42,364 nt of DNA from an uncultured Bacillota bacterium (GCA_947426945.1 CANEFX010000023.1:1-42364), one strand, 5' to 3'; shown: positions 17,454-26,382, counted from the first letter of the stretch. The notes: generated from the letters alone by a model not told the origin. Numbers and translations: made by a program.

Positions 17454-19157
17454 CTATTCCGCCGTCCCTTCCCGCAGGATCTCAGGCAGAGCCTCGATCA
17501 AATCGGTGGGCAGCATGGCGTACTCCCCCAGCTTTTGGGCGCAGGCGTCCCCGGCCAGGCCGTGGAGCTGGACCGCCTGGGACACCAGCTCCGCAGTGTT
17601 GCCCCACTCCTTTAGCAGGTGCTTCTGCCCCAACAGAGCGGCAATCATCCCCGCCAGCACGTCTCCGGAGCCCCCCTTGGCCATGCCGGGGTTGCCCGAG
17701 GCGTTAATCCAGGCTGCGCCGTCCGGAGCAGCGGTGACGGTACCGTGGCCCTTCAGGACCAGGATACAGCCGTGGGCCCGGGCAAAGTCCCGGGCGGCGG
17801 ACAGCCGATCTTTCACCGGCAGGGCACACCCCGTCAGCCGGGTAAACTCCCCCTCGTGAGGTGTGAGGACGGTAAGGGGGCTCCGTTTGTCCAAAATATC
17901 TATATGCCCCGCCAGAGCATTTATGCCATCGGCGTCCAAGACGACGGGGATTTCCAGGTCAGCCAGCAGGGAGAGGACCAATTTTTCCGTTTTGGGAGCC
18001 CGTCCCAGGCCGGGACCGACGAGGGCCACATCACAGGACCTGGACCGCTCTAAAATAGCGGCGTAGTCCTCCGGCAGGGGGAATGGCATGGATTCGTCAC
18101 ATTTGGCGGCGATGATGGGATAAATTTCTCTGGGAACGCCTAAGTACACCAGTCCCGCCCCGGTGCGCAGGGCGGCCCGAGCCGCCAGAACCGGCGCACC
18201 AGTATAGCCCTCGGAGCCGGCCAGAATAAATATTTTTCCAAAATCCCCCTTGTGAGCGGTACGGGGGCGGCGGGGGAGACATTGTCCGGCCTCGTCCACC
18301 GCGTAGACCACAGGCCTCTGCAGGTTCAGATCGTGCTCCAGGTCATGAGGGATACCAATCTCCATCACCCGAATCTCTCCGGCGCAGGCCGCCCCTTCCC
18401 CAAGATACAGCCCCGGCTTGGGACGGGTAAAGGTGACGGTTATTTTCGCCTGAACCGCCTCACCCAGGATTTCTCCGGTGTCGGCGTTTACCCCGGAGGG
18501 GATGTCACAGGCCACCACCGGGCAGGACCGGCCATTCATCAGGCGGATGGCGGTTAAAAAGGCCCCTGTTACCGGACGGGTGAGTCCGACACCGAAGAGG
18601 GCGTCCACTACGCAGTCGCAGGTGGACAGCCAAGTGGTAATCTTCTGCTGTTCAAAGGTGAGGGAACCCTCCAGCGGTTCCCGGCTGGTCATATCAATTG
18701 TGAAGTCCTCCAGACAGCCGCCGGCGGCAACGAGCTTTTCCTCCATAGCACGGGCGTCGGGAGTCATTTTCTCCCGGTCCCCCACCAGAAATACCCGGAC
18801 GTGATACCCACCCAGGTGGAGGGCGGCAGCAATGCCGTCCCCGCCGTTGTTGCCCGGACCACAGAAAATGGCGATTCGGGGGGTCTTGTCCCGGTTCTTG
18901 GAGGTGACAATCCTCTCCAGCTCCTTCATCTGCCGCTTTTCCTCAGAGGTGGGCTTTTCCTCCGATTTGGAACGGGCGAAGATGACGGCAGAGGAGAAGC
19001 CAAGATATTTAGACCGTTCTCTGTCCACAACCTCCCGGACCTGGGCGGCCAATCCCTGGGCGGCATGATCCATCAGCGCCAGGGAGGAAATCCCACGCTC
19101 CTCGATGGCCCGGCGGTCCAGCTCCTTCATCTGGGCGGCGGTGGCTAAAGGCAGCAT
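17454..19157 (-). CDS. nnrD: Bifunctional NAD(P)H-hydrate epimerase/dehydratase
   Basis: 567 residues. Repairs hydrated NADH and NADPH: the N-terminal YjeF domain epimerises the R form, and the C-terminal ribokinase-like domain dehydrates the S form using ADP. GPGNNGGDG (about 100-108) marks the epimerase; NPGMAKGGSGDVLAG near the C-terminus marks the dehydratase. The start is the ATG at 19157 after GGAGGTG; the open frame runs 68 codons further upstream into sufB and is not used. Unusual is a charged insertion (about 44-92, with KSEEKPTSEEKRQMKELER) inside the epimerase domain. It begins 11 nt after sufB. Confidence 0.93.
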   Translation of the reverse strand: MLPLATAAQMKELDRRAIEERGISSLALMDHAAQGLAAQVREVVDRERSKYLGFSSAVIFARSKSEEKPTSEEKRQMKELERIVTSKNRDKTPRIAIFCGPGNNGGDGIAAALHLGGYHVRVFLVGDREKMTPDARAMEEKLVAAGGCLEDFTIDMTSREPLEGSLTFEQQKITTWLSTCDCVVDALFGVGLTRPVTGAFLTAIRLMNGRSCPVVACDIPSGVNADTGEILGEAVQAKITVTFTRPKPGLYLGEGAACAGEIRVMEIGIPHDLEHDLNLQRPVVYAVDEAGQCLPRRPRTAHKGDFGKIFILAGSEGYTGAPVLAARAALRTGAGLVYLGVPREIYPIIAAKCDESMPFPLPEDYAAILERSRSCDVALVGPGLGRAPKTEKLVLSLLADLEIPVVLDADGINALAGHIDILDKRSPLTVLTPHEGEFTRLTGCALPVKDRLSAARDFARAHGCILVLKGHGTVTAAPDGAAWINASGNPGMAKGGSGDVLAGMIAALLGQKHLLKEWGNTAELVSQAVQLHGLAGDACAQKLGEYAMLPTDLIEALPEILREGTAE

Positions 19158-19168
19158 GAGGACACCTC

Positions 19169-20086
19169 CTACTTCAAAAACCCGTTGACTATCTGCTCCT
19201 CGGCCTCCTTCTCGGTGAGGCCCAGGGTCATCAGCTTGATGAGCTGTTCCCCGGCGATTTTTCCAATGGCTGCCTCGTGGATCAACTGGGCGTCCAGGCA
19301 GTTGGCGGTGACCTCCGGGACGGCGGACACCACCCCCTCGTCCATAATGATGGCGTCGCACTCGGAGTGGCCGTAACAGGCGGCGTTGCCATTAATCCGG
19401 GCCAGAAACACCTGCTTGGACTGGTCCCGGGCCACCGAGCGGGAAATCACATTGGTGTGGCAGCCCTCGCCGTCCAGGTCCACGGTGAAGTCGGACTTGG
19501 CCAGCTGCTTGCCGTGGGTCATGACCTTCTCCTTAATGATAAGGGTGGCGTGGGGACCCAGTTTGGCGGTGGTAGTGCGGACAGTAGAGTCCACCCCTTT
19601 GATCTGGGTGGTCTCCATCTCCATGTAGCCGCCTTCGTCCATTTCGACAACAGTGGTGGGGTTCATGATGTTCTCGCCGGAGCCGTCCCCTTCTCCGTAG
19701 TGCTTTTCCACATAGCGGACCCGGGCGTTTCTCCCCACATGGAAGGTGTGGATACCCGAGTGCTCCGAGGCCTGCACCCCGCAGTTGTGGATGCCGCAGC
19801 CGGCCACGATGGTGACGTCGCTGTCCTCGCCGATAAAAAAGTCGTTGTATACCATATCCTTCAGGCCGCTCATACTCAGCACTACCGGGATATGGACCGA
19901 CTCGTTCCTGGTGCCCGGCTTGATAATGATATCGATGCCGTCCTTGTCCGTCTTGGTAACAATGTCTATATTGGCAGTCGTGTTTCGGCCCGCCTTTTGG
20001 CCGTTGGCCCGGATATTGTAGGCTCCCTCGGGCACCTCGTGGAGACCGGCCACCTGCTCCAATAAGCTCTTTTGTATTGCGTCCAT
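19169..20086 (-). CDS. sufB: SufB/SufD-family Fe-S scaffold protein, short type
   Basis: 305 residues from the ATG at 20086, preceded by AGGAGG. It is a beta-helix scaffold for Fe-S assembly that works with the ATPase SufC. The family core is clear: GCGIHNCGVQASEHSG, RVRYVEKHYGEGDG, and a C-terminal HEAAIGKIAGEQLIKLMTLG. E. coli SufB is about 495 residues; this short form and the absence of sufD, sufS and sufU nearby resemble the minimal two-gene SufBC-type (SMS) systems of archaea and anaerobes. Whether it acts as a homodimeric scaffold is inference. sufC ends 14 nt before its start. Confidence 0.93.
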   Translation of the reverse strand: MDAIQKSLLEQVAGLHEVPEGAYNIRANGQKAGRNTTANIDIVTKTDKDGIDIIIKPGTRNESVHIPVVLSMSGLKDMVYNDFFIGEDSDVTIVAGCGIHNCGVQASEHSGIHTFHVGRNARVRYVEKHYGEGDGSGENIMNPTTVVEMDEGGYMEMETTQIKGVDSTVRTTTAKLGPHATLIIKEKVMTHGKQLAKSDFTVDLDGEGCHTNVISRSVARDQSKQVFLARINGNAACYGHSECDAIIMDEGVVSAVPEVTANCLDAQLIHEAAIGKIAGEQLIKLMTLGLTEKEAEEQIVNGFLK

Positions 20087-20100
20087 GTGATTTTCCTCCT

Positions 20101-20829
20101 TTACCGCATCTTCTCCGCCAGCGCGGAACACACTCCGGGGGCGCCCCCCAGCAGAGATGGCAGCACGTCCTTCCGGGAGCCGTCGTTGACCACCTTGCCG
20201 TCTGCCAGGACAACAATGCGGTCTGCAATGTTGAGAATCCGTTCCTGGTGGGAGATGATAAGGATGGAGCCGTTGATTTTCTTGTGCAGCTGCTCAAAAA
20301 CCTGAATCAGGTTGGTGAAGGACCACAGGTCGATACCCGCTTCGGGCTCGTCAAAGACGGACAGAGCTGTTCCCCGGGCCATGATGGTGGCAATTTCAAT
20401 GCGTTTGAGTTCGCCGCCGGACAGGGATGCATCCACCTCTCTGTCAATATAGTCCTTGGCGCACAGGCCCACCTCAGACAGGTAATTACAGGCCTCGGGC
20501 ACACCAATGTCCTTACCGCTGGCCAGAGTGATCAGGTCCTTTACCGTCAGCCCCTTGAAGCGCACCGGCTGTTGAAAGGCAAAACTGATCCCCCTCCGAG
20601 CCCGGTCGGTAACGGACAATTCCGTAATATCCTCTCCGTTAAAGAGGATACGGCCCTGGGTCGGGGTAAGGATGCCGGCGACCACCTTGGCCAGGGTAGA
20701 TTTGCCGCCGCCGTTGGGGCCGGTAATGGCCACAAAACGCTCGCTGATTTTCAAATCAATGTTATGCAGAATGCCCTTATTGTCGCCGTCCTGCTCTACG
20801 TCGTAGCTGATGTGCTGTAATTCCAGCAT
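20101..20829 (-). CDS. sufC: SufC-type Fe-S assembly ATPase
   Basis: 242 residues. ABC-type ATPase that powers conformational change in the SufB scaffold; it has no membrane domain. Walker A is GPNGGGKST, the signature motif SLSGGELKRIEIA and Walker B ALSVFDEPEAGID, followed by the switch His in LIISHQE. The ATG at 20829 follows GGAGGGTTTCCC; a start nine codons upstream is open but has no ribosome site. First gene of the minus-strand run, with a promoter at 20967-20995. Confidence 0.95.
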   Translation of the reverse strand: MLELQHISYDVEQDGDNKGILHNIDLKISERFVAITGPNGGGKSTLAKVVAGILTPTQGRILFNGEDITELSVTDRARRGISFAFQQPVRFKGLTVKDLITLASGKDIGVPEACNYLSEVGLCAKDYIDREVDASLSGGELKRIEIATIMARGTALSVFDEPEAGIDLWSFTNLIQVFEQLHKKINGSILIISHQERILNIADRIVVLADGKVVNDGSRKDVLPSLLGGAPGVCSALAEKMR

Positions 20830-20920
20830 GGGAAACCCTCCATTATCCGCATCCAATCAAATTTCTGCTCTTTGGACGCTGACGATATTCTACTATACGG
20901 AACTGATTTTGTCCATATTA

Positions 20921-20940
20921 TTCCCCGCTCTTTCGGGGAA
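20921..20940 (-). promoter_or_regulatory. Hairpin in the suf leader
   Basis: TTCCCCG (20921-20927) pairs with CGGGGAA (20934-20940) around a 6-nt loop. It lies about 30 nt downstream of the suf promoter. No T-run follows on the minus strand, so it is not a plain terminator. Confidence 0.4.
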
Positions 20941-20966
20941 AATCTGGGAATACGGTTCTTTTTGGA

Positions 20967-20995
20967 ATTATACGCCTTTCCCTCTTGCATTACAA
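20967..20995 (-). promoter_or_regulatory. Promoter of the suf-nnrD-alr operon
   Basis: Minus strand TTGTAA (20990-20995) and TATAAT (20967-20972) with a 17-nt spacer. Its -35 box shares base 20990 with the -35 box of the divergent T-box promoter. Confidence 0.68.
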
Positions 20996-21013
20996 GGAAT
21001 TTTATGATATAAA
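20985..21013 (+). promoter_or_regulatory. Promoter of the T-box / pheST operon
   Basis: TTGCAT (20985-20990) and TATAAA (21008-21013) with a 17-nt spacer, just upstream of the T-box leader. It overlaps the divergent suf promoter. Confidence 0.68.
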
Positions 21014-21019
21014 TACTTT

Positions 21020-21257
21020 TAGCTTAAATGCATGGAACGGGAAAATAGGGCATTTGCCTCTCTCAGAGAGGACGGACCGTTGGCTGTAAGTCCGCCTGTG
21101 AGGCCTCCCTTGGTTCGCCCGGGAGCGGCCCCTGAGAGGGGGACGGTTTCTCCGCCGTTACCGGAGATTGAGTGCGCGCGTATGCGTGAATGCGGGTGGT
21201 ACCGCGGAAGGGTTGCCTTTCGTCCCCAGACTACAGGGGCGAAGGGCTTTTGTTTGT
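21020..21257 (+). ncRNA. T-box riboswitch leader, probably tRNA-Phe specific
   Basis: The core antiterminator motif GGGTGGTACCGCGG is at 21194-21207. A terminator follows: GCCTTTCGTCCCC (21215-21227) pairs with GGGGCGAAGGGC (21236-21247), then TTTTGTTTGTT. Upstream is the Stem I region with CAGAGAG near 21065 and GGCTGTAAGTCC near 21082-21093. A TTC at 21114-21116 in the descending arm of Stem I could be the specifier, which would fit the pheS and pheT genes downstream, but the loop was not folded. Uncharged tRNA would favour antitermination and expression of all downstream genes. Confidence 0.9.
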
Positions 21258-21297
21258 TCAATCCCAGGCTAAAACTATACTGAAGCAGGTGTTTATG

Positions 21298-22314
21298 ATG
21301 AAAAAAACAGGTCTGCTTTCCTTTCTTTTCTTGCTGCTCCTCATTTCTCTTTCTGCCTGTCACCGTACGCAGCCCGGCATAGAAAGCCCTTCCAGCAGGA
21401 TAGATGCCTCTGCATCCCTTTCCGGCGGCATGCCTGCTCCGAAACCCCCTACTTTCTCTCCGACCGATCCACCCATACTGCCGGCTGTCTCCAAAGTTCT
21501 GTCCGCAGTCCCCGCCCCTTCGGACATCCGTCCGGAAGCAGGTCAGCCTTCTGAGCCGGAGTCTGCACTGGAGCCGGAACCTGAGCTGGAATCCGAATCT
21601 AAACCCGACTCCCCCGCAAAAAAGAACACGAAGCTCTACATTCTGATGTACCATCACTTTGTAGAGGGGGACGGGACCGACTGCGACGCCTGGTCTCTCC
21701 CTGTCCGGCAGTTTCGCAATGATCTGCAGTGGCTGTCTGACCACGGCTATACCACGGTACTGCCCAGTCAGTTAGCCCAGGGAGAACCGCTGCCGGAGCG
21801 GGCCGTTATGATCACGATGGACGACGGCTACGCCAGCAATTACCTCCTCGCCTATCCTGCTCTGCAGGAGTTCAACGCCAAAGCTGTAATCTCTCTTATA
21901 ACGGAGAGTGTGGACGACAGCTCCAACAGCTACTATTTAAGCTGGGAAATGTGCCGGGAAATGGCGAATTCCGGACTGGTGGAATTTGGTTCCCATACCA
22001 GCAGGCTTCATCTGGAAAATAATTGCAATATTGCCCGTCTGCCCGACGAGGGCCGCGAAGCCTACGAAGCCCGTGTCTTTCCCGATCTGGAAGCCAGCAT
22101 TGAACTGATTCAGTCCAACCTGGGTACCGACGTTCTTTTTTTCGCCTATCCCGGCGGTCAGGTGGACCGCTGGGCCGACGACTTCATCAAGGAGCATTTT
22201 TCTGTCACCGTGACCACCAAGCACGGTCCGGCCAATATTTCCAAGGGCCTGTATAAGCTCCCCCGGCACAATATCAGTATTTTTGAGGATGTCCCAAAAT
22301 TTCTGCCCGCGTAG
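21298..22314 (+). CDS. Polysaccharide deacetylase lipoprotein (NodB family)
   Basis: 338 residues. The ATG at 21298 is chosen over the adjacent ATG at 21295 because AGGTG lies six bases upstream. A lipoprotein signal ends in the lipobox LSAC (Cys21). A Pro/Glu/Ser-rich linker spans about 25-112, followed by a carbohydrate esterase 4 domain: LYILMYHHF at its start, catalytic Asp175-Asp176 (TMDDGY) and metal-binding His233 and His238 (GSHTSRLH). It should act outside the membrane on an N-acetylated glycan such as peptidoglycan. It sits between the T-box and pheS, so it probably shares the aminoacylation-dependent control. A 43-nt gap separates it from pheS. Confidence 0.9.
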   Translation: MKKTGLLSFLFLLLLISLSACHRTQPGIESPSSRIDASASLSGGMPAPKPPTFSPTDPPILPAVSKVLSAVPAPSDIRPEAGQPSEPESALEPEPELESESKPDSPAKKNTKLYILMYHHFVEGDGTDCDAWSLPVRQFRNDLQWLSDHGYTTVLPSQLAQGEPLPERAVMITMDDGYASNYLLAYPALQEFNAKAVISLITESVDDSSNSYYLSWEMCREMANSGLVEFGSHTSRLHLENNCNIARLPDEGREAYEARVFPDLEASIELIQSNLGTDVLFFAYPGGQVDRWADDFIKEHFSVTVTTKHGPANISKGLYKLPRHNISIFEDVPKFLPA

Positions 22315-22357
22315 CGGCCATTCATCTGTACTAATCCAACGATAAGGAGTTTTATCT

Positions 22358-23383
22358 ATGAAAGAACAGCTGGCAAAAATCAAAAGCGAGGCCCTGACTG
22401 CCTTTGAGGGGGTATCCTCACCCGCCGCTCTGGACGAGCTGCGGGTGAAGTATTTGGGCAAAAAAGGCGAGCTGACCGCCGTCCTGAAGCAGATGGGCAG
22501 ACTGACCGCTGAGGAGCGGCCCGCCATGGGCGCCTTGGCCAATGAGGTCCGCTCCGCCCTGGAGGGGGCTATTGAGACCGCTGCCAAAAAGCTGGAAACT
22601 GCCGCTATGGAAGCAAAGCTTAAGGCAGAGGCCCTGGATGTCACCGTTCCCGGCAGGCCGGTGAAGCAGGGCCACAAGCACCCTATGTATATCGCTCTGG
22701 ACGAGATCAAGGACGTCTTCGTCGGCATGGGCTTCACCGTTCTGGATGGCCCCGAGGTGGAACTGGCCGAGCTGAACTTCGACCGGCTCAACGCCGAGGA
22801 GGGCCATCCTTCCCGGGACTGGAGCGACACCTTCTACTTTGACGAGGACAGCCGGGTAATGCTCCGCTCCCAGACCTCCCCCATGCAGGTGCGGGCCATG
22901 GACACCATGCCTCTGCCCATCCGCATCATCGCTCCCGGCCGCGTCTACCGCAAGGATGAGGTGGACGCCACCCACTCCCCTATGTTCCATCAGGTGGAGG
23001 GCATGGTCATTGACAAAAACGTCACTATGGCCGACCTGAAGGGAACCCTGAATCTGCTTGCCGAAGAGCTCTTCGGCAAGGGTACAATTACCCGCTTCCG
23101 TCCCCACCATTTTCCATTTACCGAGCCCTCCTGTGAGATGGATGTGCAGTGCCACAAGTGCGGTGGCGCAGGCTGTCCCACATGCAAGGGCGAGGGCTGG
23201 ATTGAGCTGCTGGGCGCGGGGATGATTCACCCCAACGTCCTGCGCATGGCCGGCATCGACCCGGAGCAGTGGTCCGGCTGGGCCTTTGGCATGGGTCTGG
23301 AGCGCACCGCCATGCGCCGGTTCAAGATCGCCGACCTGCGGCTCATCTTCGAGAACGATGTAAGATTTTTGGAGCAGTTTTAA
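22358..23383 (+). CDS. pheS: Phenylalanyl-tRNA synthetase alpha subunit
   Basis: 341 residues, full length. Catalytic subunit of the alpha2-beta2 enzyme that charges tRNA-Phe. An N-terminal coiled coil (about 1-90) is followed by the class II core: motif 2 region in RVYRKDEVDATHSPMFHQVEG, then FRPHHFPFTEPSCEMDV and motif 3 in GMGLERTAMRRF. Four cysteines in CHKCGGAGCPTC resemble a zinc knuckle, a known variation in some PheS proteins. ATG follows AAGGAG. The partner pheT is one gene further on. Confidence 0.97.
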   Translation: MKEQLAKIKSEALTAFEGVSSPAALDELRVKYLGKKGELTAVLKQMGRLTAEERPAMGALANEVRSALEGAIETAAKKLETAAMEAKLKAEALDVTVPGRPVKQGHKHPMYIALDEIKDVFVGMGFTVLDGPEVELAELNFDRLNAEEGHPSRDWSDTFYFDEDSRVMLRSQTSPMQVRAMDTMPLPIRIIAPGRVYRKDEVDATHSPMFHQVEGMVIDKNVTMADLKGTLNLLAEELFGKGTITRFRPHHFPFTEPSCEMDVQCHKCGGAGCPTCKGEGWIELLGAGMIHPNVLRMAGIDPEQWSGWAFGMGLERTAMRRFKIADLRLIFENDVRFLEQF

Positions 23384-23395
23384 GGAGGGAGTGTA

Positions 23396-23929
23396 ATGGG
23401 ACTGTTTTTACAGACTGCTATCCTCCCCGGCTGCGGTGAAGAGAAAGCCCGCAGTGCGGTCAGCGCGCTGGCACAAAAGGATGGCTCGCTGGAGCTGGAT
23501 GTGTCCGGGTGCAAGTTTTTCTCCAGCAGCAAGGGTGTGCAGATCTTGTTCAATGAGAACTGCGCTGGCTACGATTCCCTGTCCGACGGTCTGTCCGAGC
23601 TGACTGCCGGGCCGGTGATGCTACTGTATATCTATGATGGGGACTTCTGGGGTTACTTCTTCTGTGACAACGGCACGGAGTTGGACCGCTTTACCCCTAT
23701 GCCCGACTATTTTGGCGAGGATGAGGACCCGGGGCCCTCCGGAAACGCCGCGCTGATCGCGGAGCGCTTCGGCGTTCCGGAGGAGGTCGTGGCCCGCTAC
23801 CTCGTTGAATGGACTGATGAGGACTTTGAGGGCGAGCACAGGGCTTGTGAGGACGACGAGTTCTATATCGGCGACTGCTGGCAGATGGTTGATTTTATGG
23901 CTAAGCTGGGTTGGAGTTACCCATGGTAA
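23396..23929 (+). CDS. Unknown acidic protein inserted between pheS and pheT
   Basis: 177 residues; the ATG at 23396 follows AAGGAGGGAGTGTA and starts 12 nt after pheS, so it is translated from the operon mRNA. No signal peptide or membrane segment. It is strongly acidic, with six cysteines, an aromatic core (YIYDGDFWGYFFCDNG), then LDRFTPMPDYFGEDEDPG and a C-terminal FYIGDCWQMVDFMAKLGW. I recall similar uncharacterised proteins in Firmicutes but cannot name the family. The coding pattern and codon use match its neighbours. Its presence between two subunits of one enzyme suggests only co-transcription; no function is claimed. Confidence 0.85.
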   Translation: MGLFLQTAILPGCGEEKARSAVSALAQKDGSLELDVSGCKFFSSSKGVQILFNENCAGYDSLSDGLSELTAGPVMLLYIYDGDFWGYFFCDNGTELDRFTPMPDYFGEDEDPGPSGNAALIAERFGVPEEVVARYLVEWTDEDFEGEHRACEDDEFYIGDCWQMVDFMAKLGWSYPW

Positions 23930-23960
23930 TCTGCTTTCAATTCGTAAAGGAGTTTTTCAT

Positions 23961-26372
23961 ATGAATCTATCCAGAAAATGGCTCAACGAGTTTGTTGAGA
24001 TTGACACGGGCGACCGGGAATTCGCCGAGGCAATGACGTTATCTGGCTCCAAGGTGGAGCTGACCCACGACCTGGGGGCGGAGATTAAAAATGTGGTGGT
24101 GGGCAAGGTTTTGTCCCAGGTCCGCCACCAGAACAGCGACCACATGTGGATCTGCCAGGTGGACGCGGGCAAAGGTGAGCCCCTGCAGATCGTCACCGGG
24201 GCGCAGAATGTGAAGGTGGGCGACCTGGTCCCCGTGGCCCTGGACGGCTCCACCCTCCCCGGCGGCAAGGAAATCAGAGCTGGAAAGCTCCGTGGGGAGC
24301 TCTCCAACGGAATGCTGTGCTCCTTCCAGGAGCTGGGACTGGACCAGCGGGACTTTCCCTCCGCCTATCCGGACGGCATCTGGATCCTCTCCGACGATCC
24401 GGAGCTGGCCAACCTCACTGTGGGGGAGGATATTTGCACCGCCGTAGGCCTGGACGACCATGTGGTGGAGTTTGAGATTACCCCTAACCGGCCCGACTGC
24501 CTCAGCGTCATCGGTCTGGCCCGGGAGGCGGCCGCCACCTTTGACAAGCCCTGCCGTTTCCACCAGCCGGTGGTGAAGGGCGGCGGGGACGGCGTACTGC
24601 TCGAGCTGCTGGACGTGGAGACCCCCGACCCCGAGCTGTGTCCCCGGTACACCGCCCGGATGGTGCGCAATGTGAAGATCGGCCCCTCCCCAAAGTGGAT
24701 GCGGGAGCGGCTGCGGGCCATGGGGGTGCGGCCCATCAACAATATCGTAGATATTACCAACTACGTCATGCTGGAGTACGGCCAGCCCATGCACGCCTTT
24801 GATTACCGCTATGTCAATGGTGGGAAAATCATTGTCCGCCGGGCGGAGGAAGGAGAAAGGCTCACTACCCTGGACGGCAAGGAGCACACCCTCACCGCCA
24901 ACCACCTGGTCATCGCAGACGAGGGCCGGGCCGTAGGACTGGCCGGCATTATGGGCGGACTGAACTCTGAGATTGTGGACGACACGGCGGATGTGGTGTT
25001 CGAATCCGCCTGCTTCGACGGCACCTGCATCCGCAAGGGGGCCCTGGCCCTGGGAATGCGCACCGAGGCGTCTGCCAAGTTTGAAAAGGGGCTTGACCCG
25101 CTGAACACCCTCCCCGCCGTCAACCGGGCCTGTGAGCTGGTGGAGCTGCTGGGGGCCGGCGAGGTGCTGGACGGGGTGATTGACATCCTCAACTATGTCC
25201 CCCGGCCCACTGTGCTGAAAGTGGAGCCCGACCGGATCAACGCCCTGCTGGGCACCGATGTGGCGGAGAACGTGATGTACACCATTCTCCAGAAGCTGGG
25301 CTTTGAGACCACCATAGAACGGGGCATGATCAAGGTCCCCTCCTGGCGTGGCGACGTGAAGGAGATGGCCGACCTGGCTGAGGAGGTAGCCCGATTCTTC
25401 GGCTACAACAACATCCCCACCACCCTCATGCGGGGCCAGACTACCCTGGGAGGCTACTCTGACGAGCAGAAGCTGGAGCAGAAGCTGGGAGCGGTCTGCC
25501 GCGCCTGCGGGTACGATGAGATCATCACCTACTCCTTCATCTCCCCCGCATGGTACGACAAGATTGGCTGGCCGGCCGACGACTTCCATCGTAAGTCCTT
25601 CAAAATCCTGAACCCTCTGGGCGAGGACACTTCCATCATGCGCACCACCACTCTGCCCTCTATGCTGGACATTCTGGCCCGGAACTACAACTACCGCAAC
25701 AAAGACGTCCACCTCTACGAGCTGGGCCGGGTATATCTCCCCGGCGGAGAAAACGGTCTGGCCAACGAGGCGAAGGTGCTCACCCTGGGGGCTTATGGCG
25801 AGAACTTCGATTTCTACGACCTGAAGGGGACGGTGGAGGCCATTTTGAAGGACATCCGTGCGGAGGAGGTCCACTTTGAGGGTTCCTTGGGTACTCCCTC
25901 CGACATCTCCTATCATCCCGGCCGCTTTGCCACAATTTGGTGCGGCGCCGATCAGGTGGGCGTAATGGGCCAGATCCACCCCAATGTGGCCAAAAACTTC
26001 GGCGTGGACGGGGAACTGTACTGCGCGGAGCTCAGCTTTGACGAGCTGATGCTGGCCCGGGGGACCGGAGCCGAGTACGTCCCCCTGCCCAGGTTTCCCT
26101 CGGTCACCAGAGACATCGCGGTGGTGTGCGACGAGGCGGTTACCGTGGGCAAACTGGAGAACGCCATCCGCAGGGGGGCCAAGGGGCTGCTCAAGGAGGT
26201 CTCCCTCTTCGACATCTATCGGGGCAAGGGCATCGACGAGGGCAAAAAGTCCGTGGCATTCAACCTGGTGCTCCGGGCAGACGACCGCTCTCTCACCTCT
26301 GAAGAGGCCGACGAAGATGTGAAGTCCATTCTGGAGGCTTTGGAGAAGGACTGCCGGGCAAAACTGCGGTAA
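23961..26372 (+). CDS. pheT: Phenylalanyl-tRNA synthetase beta subunit
   Basis: 803 residues. Holds the editing site and tRNA contacts of PheRS. Order: an EMAP/tRNA-binding domain (about 40-150, VVVGKVLSQVRHQNSDHM), B3/B4 editing domain (about 210-390), B5 domain (about 405-480), the catalytic-like core (about 485-690) and a C-terminal anticodon-binding FDX-ACB domain (about 705-803, PRFPSVTRDIAVVCDEAVT). The ATG at 23961 follows AAAGGAG; the open frame extends upstream through the previous gene but without a ribosome site. ltaE begins 10 nt downstream. Confidence 0.97.
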   Translation: MNLSRKWLNEFVEIDTGDREFAEAMTLSGSKVELTHDLGAEIKNVVVGKVLSQVRHQNSDHMWICQVDAGKGEPLQIVTGAQNVKVGDLVPVALDGSTLPGGKEIRAGKLRGELSNGMLCSFQELGLDQRDFPSAYPDGIWILSDDPELANLTVGEDICTAVGLDDHVVEFEITPNRPDCLSVIGLAREAAATFDKPCRFHQPVVKGGGDGVLLELLDVETPDPELCPRYTARMVRNVKIGPSPKWMRERLRAMGVRPINNIVDITNYVMLEYGQPMHAFDYRYVNGGKIIVRRAEEGERLTTLDGKEHTLTANHLVIADEGRAVGLAGIMGGLNSEIVDDTADVVFESACFDGTCIRKGALALGMRTEASAKFEKGLDPLNTLPAVNRACELVELLGAGEVLDGVIDILNYVPRPTVLKVEPDRINALLGTDVAENVMYTILQKLGFETTIERGMIKVPSWRGDVKEMADLAEEVARFFGYNNIPTTLMRGQTTLGGYSDEQKLEQKLGAVCRACGYDEIITYSFISPAWYDKIGWPADDFHRKSFKILNPLGEDTSIMRTTTLPSMLDILARNYNYRNKDVHLYELGRVYLPGGENGLANEAKVLTLGAYGENFDFYDLKGTVEAILKDIRAEEVHFEGSLGTPSDISYHPGRFATIWCGADQVGVMGQIHPNVAKNFGVDGELYCAELSFDELMLARGTGAEYVPLPRFPSVTRDIAVVCDEAVTVGKLENAIRRGAKGLLKEVSLFDIYRGKGIDEGKKSVAFNLVLRADDRSLTSEEADEDVKSILEALEKDCRAKLR

Positions 26373-26382
26373 GGAGAACAAT

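Noticed and set aside
24039..26381. A 780-codon minus-strand frame over pheT
   Set aside because: Antisense shadow; pheT is well conserved on the plus strand.
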